Positions 56,121-64,000 of a stretch of DNA of 64,000 bases are shown here, piece by piece; position 1 is the stretch's first letter; every line of letters starts with the position of its first letter. Made by a program: the position numbers and the translations under genes. Source of the DNA: Shinisaurus crocodilurus (taxonomy: Eukaryota; Chordata; Lepidosauria; Squamata; Shinisauridae); the NCBI GenBank assembly GCA_021292165.1, contig CM037879.1:159867278-159931277 (forward strand), in the 5' to 3' direction. The notes under the pieces were generated by a model. That model saw only the letters and a program-made list of their open reading frames with translations, was not told the origin of the DNA and did no database searches.

Positions 56121-57379
56121 GAACACTAACATTCTCTTAGGCTCAGTAGGATCACATTCAGTTCTCCCTCCCCACTTCCTTTCTTTTTAAGGAAACCTAA
56201 ATTACAGATCCATTTTCCAGGTGTACTTTTGGCACACTGTGATCCATTTTAATGTGTGCCAAAGCCTCTTGGAGCAAAGAAAGGAAGCCCAACTGACTAA
56301 TGCAGGCTTACCCAGAGCTGTTATTAGACCTGCAGAGAGAAAGAAGGCCAAGTGGGATTCAAAGTGCATTCCCGGACTTGACCCACAAGAGGCTTGCCTT
56401 CTTCAAACTCCTATCTGGCAACCAACTCAGTGGCCTTGCGCAGATAACAATCTCTCCACATCAATTCTCCACCTGTAACTAAGGCAGAAATGTGAATAAT
56501 TCATCTCCAAGGGTTGATTTGAAGATGAATAAGCACACTAGAAACACTACATAAATGGTTGTTGTTAATTATAATAATAGCTGCTCCTTTATACATGTCT
56601 TGCCTCTAGACTACAAGGCATCTGGCACAGGTTTTCTCTGTCTGTCTTTCTCTCTGTGCGTGCCTCCCTCCCTCTCTCTCCATGTCTATGTACTGTATGT
56701 TTCACAATGGGACCTCTGATTTCTTGGAGCCGCAAGCTGCTTTTGTAACAAATAATGTTAAATCGTGGTAATCACTTAGTGGCCTGAAGTGAGGGAAATC
56801 AGGCTAAGGGCCTGCTTGGTACAGAAAGTCTGCTCTGGTGTGCTCATTATAGAAGCTGTCGTTTTCAAAAGCCAAGTGTCTTAAGCGTGGCACTTAGAGA
56901 AGCCATTTGATTTTAAGGTTGGAAGAGAGTGCCTGCAGCTGGCAATGTAGCCCATGTCTGCCCAGTACTTCAGCTAATCAGGCCACTTTTCTTTTTAGGC
57001 CTAAAGCTGCAGTCCCCAAAATAGCAACACCGGCATAAATCCTCTTCATTACAATTGGTCTTGTGGTGGTGCTTTGAGGATCAAATCGCAACCTATAAAC
57101 CTAGGCTGCTTAAAGAATTTCAACCTATAATCAGCCAATCAAAACCAATGACATGGAGACAGGCTTCCATGTGAACCTGCCCAGGAACTCAGAGTTGTTT
57201 TTAAATTTGATTACATTAGGTTTTCTATTATATATGTAAGCTAGAACCAGCCACAGTATACACATACTAATAGGATTCCTACTAGATGGTGAAATAGTTG
57301 GCTTTAAAGATAGGTTGCAGGTGGATCAAGTGGCAGTGCCAATTTCCTTTCCCAGCTGGCTTTAAACCATGTTTGTTTC
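56121..57379. other. No recognised gene
   Basis: Includes a C/T-rich stretch at 56635-56690. Otherwise unclassified. Confidence 0.4.
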
Positions 57380-57636
57380 ACTTATTTATTTATTTATTTA
57401 TTAATGTTATATCCTACTTTTTTGTCCCCTGCAAGGAACCCAATGTGGCTTACATGATCCTCCTCCTCTCCATTTTAACCTCACAAGAACCCTGTGAGGT
57501 AGGTTAGGCTGAGAGTCAGTGAGTGACTGGTCCAAAGTCACCCAGTGAGCTTCCTGGCTGAGTGGGGAGTAGGACCAGGACCCAGATTTCCTGAGGCCCA
57601 GTCCAACACTCTAACCACTACGCCACACTGGCTCTT
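57380..57636 (+). repeat. MIR-like repeat, copy 4
   Basis: ATATCCTACTTTTTTGTCCC, GAGGTAGGTTAGGCTGAGAG and the end CCACTACGCCACACTGGCT. Confidence 0.9.
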
Positions 57637-59814
57637 ACGTTCTTATGCCCTATTCTTCTTCCCTTCTTGATGTCATGATGGTCCCATTCAGTGAGCCAGC
57701 CATAGACCCTGAAGAGAAGAAAAAACTGGGTTCAGACCTTAATACACATCCTGGTACCAAGGCGCTTGTGGATGATAAGGTGGTCACTTATGAATCCTCC
57801 TGCAACTCTTCAAATAGAGGATTATCCTCTGTAAATGAGGCCACCTGGCCACCCTAACGTCAAGATGCCAGTGTGTGCTGTCCCTGTGCTCTCTCTCACA
57901 GACTAAGATAGCATAGGCAGTGAGAAACGGAGTGAGGTAAAAATAGAGGCACGCGATTTCATTTCACTGTCTTTCAGCCTCCTAGCTAGACTGCGATAAC
58001 GTTTGAAATATTGCCTTTTCCTTTCCCCCCACTTGAAAATGAAGAATTTTAATAGCAAAGGGTAGAAGCAAAATAGCTGGTGCCTGAGCGAGGCGTCGTC
58101 GAGCAAGGGAGCCAGACAAGTCAAATAACAGATGCGCAATGAGGCAAAGGCACTCGCCGGGAGACTGAAGATGTGCTGCCGCCTCTGCCACCAGCACCTG
58201 TGTAAACAATGGCAGAGCCTACGCTACAGTTGTAACGGAAGGAGAAGCAGAAGCTGCAAAGACCACGAGGCCCTGGAGATCATGCTTATGCGATGCTTTT
58301 GCCCTGCTTTCAAGCTCCCCAGAAATAATGCCACTATTTTTAGGAAGACGGTGTCGTTCTCATATGTTAGCAGATTCCCTTACAGTTGACCCGAAAAAAT
58401 CTGGACACGTTAGGTTAATCATCGGGTTGATTCAATTTTATATTAGCAATTATTTCATGGGCTACCAGAAAACCATCATATATAAAAGAGGCTATTAACT
58501 CAAAAATCAATAAAACGATAATCCTCTTCAGGTGTTCGAAAGGTGTGCAGTCTCTACATGTGAGGAGGGAAGGATGGCTTGTTAGCTCTATCCCCCCCAC
58601 ACACACGCAAAGGAGGACTGTCTGCAGCATTGAACCCCCTTTATCCGTGGAGGATCTTTGCATTTAAGAACCCGCTTTTAGAATGCCCAAAGAGGGCTTT
58701 TTATATTTATCTACAATCTCCCAAATGTTCCATTCCACTGTATTGTGGCCATGAAACAGATGTCAGGATAGGCTTATGCAGGCAGGGACTTGATTGGCTC
58801 CCAGAGGCACGAAATGGCCTCCTTTTCTCCCAGAACAGGGTGAAGTAGACTGGCAATGTGTATCCAGTGTTCTTCCTCCCCTCTCAAAAACAACCACCAC
58901 CAAAATAATGAAAAGAATCCCTGAGAGTATGCATGTGTTTGTGGTGGGGAAGCAAGGAGACAATGTACTTTCTTGCTTGGATGTGGGAAGCAGCACTTAC
59001 TACTGGAGGAGGCCCCTTGGAATTCTCCACTGTATTTGTGGGCAGAGAAGTTGGGAGGACAATTTCAACAAATTTCTCCTGGGGGAGGAGAAATACTCCA
59101 ACAATTTCTCACAGGTAGGGGTCACCGTTGGCAGGGGGTGCAGGACAGCTTCTGGCTTCTTTTTTCCTGAGGGTTTTTTTTTTTTTTGCACTTCCACTGC
59201 AAGTGGCAACAGCAGCAACTGTGTTGGCAGCCTGGCCCCCATTTTGCGCCCTCCACAATACCCCATATCTAGCATCATTCCAGGGCATGGGGGGGGCAGG
59301 AGGCCACCACAAAAATAATGATGAAGAAAATTCTGTAGAGTGGTCTTTTATTTCTAATGGGGGGCGGGCTGGATAAGAAAAGATCTCAAGACTTTTCTGA
59401 GAAAAGTATCCACTCTAGTTGACATTCTTCAGGGTTCAGCACCTTCCCCAGGGTCTTCCAAATGTTACATTTCTGAGGGGTGATTGTGGATACATCTGGT
59501 CTCGAATGCAAGTGCTAGTAGCACCCTTCTTTCCCTGAAAGCCCTGTAGTGGATGTGAGGGGAGACAGTGTTGCATCAATCTCCAGGGAAGAGCTGGAGC
59601 TAGTGCTGTGCCAGTATCTGACTTCCAGTTTTCTGAAAGCTTTCTCCCCCCCGCCCCATGAAAGAGGCTTCCATTTTTCTGCCTCATTCTCAGGCTATTT
59701 TATAATTTATTTTGAATTTAATGGTGTTTATGAGCTTACCTAATCACTGCAATATGACCGAGGGTGCTGTGTTTCTGTTTCCTTTCTATTACACATCTGT
59801 CCATTGCTCTGCAG
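57637..59814. other. Mostly unclassified
   Basis: The frame at 58132-58389 contains several Cys (CCRLCHQHLC) but no recognised domain. A T run lies at 59173-59188. Repeat-like words at 59265-59290 match 5695-5710. No gene is called. Confidence 0.4.
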
Positions 59815-60000
59815 CCTCCCGGGCTGCCTGCGCTTCCTGATCTGAAAAAGCCCTATGGGAGGAATTACCTGGTGATGTCTTTCCCTGGGGTCTCACTGAA
59901 GTGTAGGAAGCCAAGAAGGCTACAGTACAGGCTGTCAGAGAGATGAGTGTACAACACAGGACGGGACTTGTACACACTCCTCAGCCACCTCATAAGTAAG
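59815..60000 (+). other. Candidate orphan exon (186 bp)
   Basis: It is bounded by a pyrimidine-rich stretch ending GCTCTGCAG (59806-59814) and a donor-like GTAAGC at 60001. The frame is open from 59815 to a TGA at 59944, encoding about 43 residues (such as GRNYLVMSFPG). No protein family is recognised. Splice-site-like signals occur by chance, so this is speculative. Confidence 0.3.
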
Positions 60001-60254
60001 GTAAGCACAAGAACCCTGAACCAAACCCATGAAAACTTCTCTGAAATTTTTCTTCTTTGAATTTCTTTTTAAAAGCAACTTATTTTCTATCTAATTGAAT
60101 GAGAATGTTCAAAAAATATGTGGGAGTAATTTTTGGCACAGCACTGCTTATTACCACCTTCTCCTGAAGATTATTTTTGATTCTGCGGAACAGGAGGGCA
60201 AGCCCTTGTTCTGCCCATGGCGTTGGGGAGCCTTTTCTGTTCCTATAGACTCCC

Positions 60255-60302
60255 CATGCAGTTTAGAACCCTCATCTTCCAGGGTTCTAAATTGCATGGG
60301 CA
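60255..60302. repeat. Inverted repeat, 20-bp arms
   Basis: CCCATGCAGTTTAGAACCCT and AGGGTTCTAAATTGCATGGG are complements with one mismatch, around an 8-base spacer. Confidence 0.85.
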
Positions 60303-60472
60303 GCCTATACAAGAAGAGCACACTCCCTCCTGGAGAAGTTCAGCAGGCCCCAACACATAGAGGGCTGTGGGGCTGGCACTGGACACATGCACCCTGGTCT
60401 CCTCCTTCATGCGGTTGCAATCATGGATGTGTGTGTGCCTTAACAGGGCTCATGTTGTGATGTTATCTCGTT

Positions 60473-60628
60473 CCCTCTGGCAGGGGTGGACAGAAGGTAG
60501 ATATCTCTCCAGATGCTTTTGACTTCAACTCCCAGAAGCCCCTGCCAGCATGGCTAATGGTCAGAAATGCTGGGAGTTGAAGTTCAAAACTTCTGAAGAT
60601 CTACTTTCTGCCCACTCCTGCCCTATGG
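60473..60628. mobile_element. hAT-like MITE with 8-bp duplication
   Basis: Element 60481-60620 has the ends CAGGGGTGGACAGAAGGTAG and CTACTTTCTGCCCACTCCTG. Flanks CCCTCTGG and CCCTATGG differ by one base. Confidence 0.85.
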
Positions 60629-61180
60629 TACCCTCAATTGTCAGGGTTCACCCATTTGATTAATACTAGAAGAAGTTGAAGAAGCAGCAGCAATTAAAAG
60701 GAAACAGTGGCAGAGAACTGGTAAAGAAAAGGTCAATCATTTAGGGGCTCAGAGGCAAATATATATACCCCACCCCAAAAGCACTACCCGAACATTGAAA
60801 TCTTGTGCAGATCTAATAAAACTCCAAAATGCTAAAATAAAATAAAGTCCAATCTGTCATGTAAGATAATCCATCTAATAGCTCTTCTGATGTGAAGGAC
60901 AATAGGCTAGGCATGTTTGTCAATACTAACATTTGGCCTCTAATAATGCCTACTGTTCATTAAGTTGTGTTAATTAATGATCAGCAATTGGCTCTTCCTG
61001 TGGCAGCTTTTGATAAGGAGTCATAATTTGTGGATTTGAGGCACAGTACCTTGCTGATCCTTGGGATATGTTGCCTTATTGGAAGAATCAAGAAATTGGA
61101 CATTTTATTGACTTTTTGGAGTAAATATAACCCCCCTAAGGGTAGTTGCCTGTGCTGTGAATACTTGTTTCATAAACTCT

Positions 61181-61211
<31 letters not shown>

Positions 61212-61613
61212 TGAAAGATTTTTATCCAGCACATCTTGATGCTTCAAAGCAAAAGTGAAATGTATTGTATATCTAATATGAGCTTCCATTTTAATACAAT
61301 ACAGATATTAGATGTCGGTGCTGTTTGAGCCCTCACAATATTACAATGTTTTCCCATCTTTCACGTTGGGATCTCAGGATATTAGGTAATTAAAGGCTTA
61401 TAGTTCTATATGTGTGAATTATTATTTATTGCAATTGTATAGACCCATGAAAATGTTTCCGTTTCTTTGCAAATCCAGTTTCACAGTAAATTGGATATGT
61501 GCATGCGAGTGCACATCCAAATGCAGATGCTGTCTACTTCATTGCATTGATTTCAATAAGCATTTGCACAAGGATGTGTATTAGAAGCACTAAGTGTGAA
61601 TTCTGTTGAATAT
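60629..61613. other. No recognised gene
   Basis: A (GT)n tract lies at 61185-61209. The stretch 60950-61030 is unique-looking; possible regulatory DNA is untested. Confidence 0.4.
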
Positions 61614-61761
61614 GGATAGAACAGAGATGGGAAACATGTGGCCCTCCAGATGTTGTTGGACAACAACTCTCATAATCCCTGACCGTTAACCATTCTGGCT
61701 GATGGGAGCTGTAGTCCAACAACAGCTGGAGGGGCACATGCTCCCCATCCTTGGGGTAGAA
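61614..61761. mobile_element. hAT-like MITE with 8-bp duplication
   Basis: Element 61622-61753, ends CAGAGATGGG and CCCATCCTTG region, with inner GCCCTCCAGATGTTGTTGGA / TCCAACAACAGCTGGAGGGG. Flanks GGATAGAA and GGGTAGAA differ by one base. Confidence 0.85.
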
Positions 61762-61832
61762 AGTGCTGCTAGAACCACATCTGCCTATGGTTGTGTAAAC
61801 GAGTTGTGTATACCCTACAGTCATTTAGTCCC

Positions 61833-62083
61833 TTATTTATTTATTTATTATTTTGTTATTACGTATATATCCCACCTTTTTTCCTTCAAGCAACCCAAGG
61901 CGGCTTATATGATCCTTCTCTTCCTCCCCATTTTATCCTCACAGCAACCCTGCAAGGTAGGTTAGGCTGAGAATCAGTGACTGGCCCAAAGTCACCCAGT
62001 GAGTTTCATGGCTGAGTGGGGACTAGAACCCCCATCTCCCGAGTCCCAGTCCAACACTCTCACCACTACACCACACTGGCTCT
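61833..62083 (+). repeat. MIR-like repeat, copy 5
   Basis: GAGGTAGG-type core (AGGTAGGTTAGGCTGAGAAT), GTCACCCAGTGAGTTTCATG, and the end CCACTACACCACACTGGCT. Confidence 0.9.
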
Positions 62084-62225
62084 TGACTGCAAACACTCGG
62101 TTTAAAGCAGGGGTGCAGAACCTCAGGCCCGGGGGTCAAATCTGTCCTTCCAGGAGTTCCAATTCAGCCATCCAGGGTTCCCCAGAAGGCTCCTTTGCCA
62201 TGAGGCTCAAAAAACATATTATGTA

Positions 62226-62440
62226 AGAAGGGGTTCATAGCTCAGTGGTAGAGTACATGATTTGCCTGGAAAAGGTCCCAGGTTCAGTCCCTGGCATCTC
62301 AGGTGAAAGGTGATGTGAAAGAACTCTGTCTGCCTGAGATCTTGGAGAGCCACTGCCAGTCAAATTAGACAAATACTGGGCTAGATGGACAAATAGCCTG
62401 AGCTGGTATAAGCCAGCTTCTTGCGCTCCTATGTACAGAT
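62226..62440 (+). mobile_element. tRNA-headed SINE (plus strand)
   Basis: CATAGCTCAGTGGTAGAGTA, GGTTCAGTCCC, GAGATCTTGGAGAGCCACTG, and GGGCTAGATGGACAAA. The best-preserved A-box-like head in the window. Confidence 0.85.
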
Positions 62441-62679
62441 AAATGCATGGTGCCACTGACCCATGTGATGTAGCTGGGGGAAAACTCAGGATGTGACCTC
62501 ATCACACCAGCAATTCCATGCCTACATTCTGCTTAATAAATAGAGTGCCACTTGGAAGCGGTTTGGAACTGTTTATGTGATAACACTTCCCACCATTCTT
62601 TTCAAGTACACATTTTTAGGAGACATGAGGGAAATGGGTGATGCAGGTTGGTGGTCCGTACAGATAACCCCATAGCTTG

Positions 62680-62939
62680 TACAGTCATGCCTTGGATTGA
62701 GAGCATAATTAGTTCCGGAAATGTGCTTGTAATCCAAAACACTCTTATATCAAAACAAAATCCTCCCAAAAAAATTTGTACAGAGATTTTTAATTTAAGA
62801 CGTACTACAGTACTTGTATTGCAAGACGTCGCTTGTATATCAAGTCAAAAATAAATAAATAAATATTTAAAAATTTGCTTGTCTTGCAAAATGCTCTCAA
62901 ACCAAGTTACCGGTACTTGCAATCCGAGGTATTACTGTA
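62680..62939. mobile_element. Pogo/Tigger-like MITE
   Basis: Ends TACAGTCATGCCTTGGATTG and CAATCCGAGGTATTACTGTA are complementary with some mismatches; the flanking TA is the duplicated target. Internal arms include CTTGTAATCC and GCTTGTATATCAAG. Confidence 0.8.
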
Positions 62940-64000
62940 GTTTAGGCCTCAGAATTTCACATTCTGTCCTTATCTACCAGCAAAATCTCTACTCCCTACC
63001 AGCCTAACTATTCTCTGTGCAGAGGCAGAAAATATCACATGTGTAAGAGTCACACATTCCAAACAAAGATCTGAAAATTCAAAGTGCTTTATCAGGTGAA
63101 TTTGCCCTTCTTTTCGTCAACTAGTAAATGTGGCAACAGCAGATTGTATTTGCTGTGGGGTGGGGGCAAATTAAAAAAACAAAACAAAACACCAAAGGGG
63201 GGTAAGAAAAAGAGGAGAGATGAAATATTGAAGTCCCATCAAGCTACAAAGGACACACATAGATTCAGTTTGTAGATATATTAAGGTTCTTCTTTTCCCA
63301 TTTCTTAAAAATTATACATGTTGGAATTGTCAGCAAATGTACTTTGCCATGACCCAGGAATCTTGATGGCAATTTATTTTTGAATCAATTTAATAATGGT
63401 CTAATACATAGTTAAAACTGATGGAAAAGATACTGGTTATGAATCTTGGTTAGAGCAATTTTACAGCATTTGCAACATGTAGACAAGCAGACTGCTTCCC
63501 ATCACTTGGTTATGAGAGCTTTCTATAGGTACAGATTACAACCCCCTTAAGTCCATGTGGGCTAGAATCCATGTAGGGTAACACCTTTCCTTTCTCCTAT
63601 TAACTTAATGCATAATGCAGCATGTGCTCTCTGATGCGACATCACCAAAGCTTTTTACAAATATCCACTGTCTCACAGTATTCATGTACATGAAGAAGAT
63701 AAATAAACATTATTACCCCCTATTTTCTAGGCACTGATGCACAAACAGGAAAATCAGATGTCACATCCAGAGTCAGTAGTCAGAATTCACGATGCTCTAG
63801 TTCTTTATATGCTCCAGTTTTCTAAGACATTTTTTCTAAAATCACAGTGTATATTTAAATCATAAAAACAGTGGGTATTACACTTTATAATTCATTGATT
63901 TGAAAGATTCAGTTTTCTTTTACATGTGTGATGCACTGGTCCTTGGGATAGCACATAGTTAAAGTATGGAATTCACTGCCACAAATCAATGGGACCACCG
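62940..64000. other. No recognised feature
   Basis: AT-rich, unique-looking sequence to the end of the window. No gene or classifiable repeat is evident. Confidence 0.4.

Noticed and set aside
58132..58389. Cys-rich open frame
   Set aside because: No known Cys pattern and no supporting splice or start context.
1..64000. CRISPR array
   Set aside because: No regular repeats with unique spacers. Tandem repeats here are satellites, and the DNA is vertebrate.

Overview
This window reads as vertebrate nuclear DNA, most likely from a squamate reptile (lizard or snake). It is dominated by interspersed repeats: CR1/L3-type and L2-like LINE ends, two 5'-truncated L1 tails, tRNA-headed SINEs, 5S-rRNA-headed SINEs with a CR1-like tail, a MIR-like repeat family, many short hAT, pogo and palindromic MITEs, and (GT)n, (GA)n and (ATT)n microsatellites. 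There are no operons and no bacterial gene structure. The squamate assignment is an inference from this repeat mixture and from the reptile-like divergence of the one recognisable gene copy.

The only recognisable protein-coding gene sequence is at about 16.1-18.9 kb on the + strand. It is an intronless copy of DDI2 (ubiquitin-like and retroviral-type aspartyl protease) joined to RSC1A1 (regulatory solute carrier protein, C-terminal UBA domain). It has no introns and lies between two copies of a 12-bp duplication (16080-16091 and 19401-19412). An uninterrupted copy of the same target sequence sits 0.9 kb upstream (15167-15303). This is best explained as a retrocopy of a DDI2-RSC1A1 fused mRNA. 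The DDI2 part is open for 378 codons with the catalytic Asp-Ser-Gly intact. It then shifts frame at 17214. The RSC1A1 part carries a second disruption near 18410-18420 and an in-frame stop at 18500. The whole unit is therefore a pseudogene of the fusion, but it could still encode a DDI1/DDI2-like protease.

Layout. 0-12 kb: unclassified sequence, a poly-C run, MITEs, a minisatellite and nested LINE ends. 12.8-15.3 kb: SINEs, a GC-rich element and the 'empty-site' paralogue. 16.1-19.4 kb: the retrocopy, with a MITE in its 3' flank. 19.4-29.4 kb: LINE and SINE insertions, including an L1 with a clear target duplication. 29.6-30.6 kb: a CpG-rich block with a strong splice-donor-like site, a candidate promoter/first exon. 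33-36.2 kb: a local direct duplication. 38.56-40.68 kb: a CR1/L3-type LINE with a decayed reverse transcriptase, nested inside a MIR-like repeat. 40.73-45.69 kb: a 4.95-kb segment bounded by nearly identical 277-bp inverted arms (one mismatch). 46.7-47.7 kb: a CR1 split by a roughly 300-bp element between 32-bp repeats. 52.0-52.4 kb: an L1 inside another LINE tail. 52.9-54.5 kb: palindromes and a GC-rich snapback element. 57-63 kb: MIR-like repeats, hAT MITEs, a pogo/Tigger-like MITE, a SINE and one candidate orphan exon.

Apart from the retrocopy and the LINE reverse transcriptase, the many short open frames look like chance or repeat-derived frames and are not listed as genes. All comparisons to known proteins and repeat families are from memory; no database search was run.
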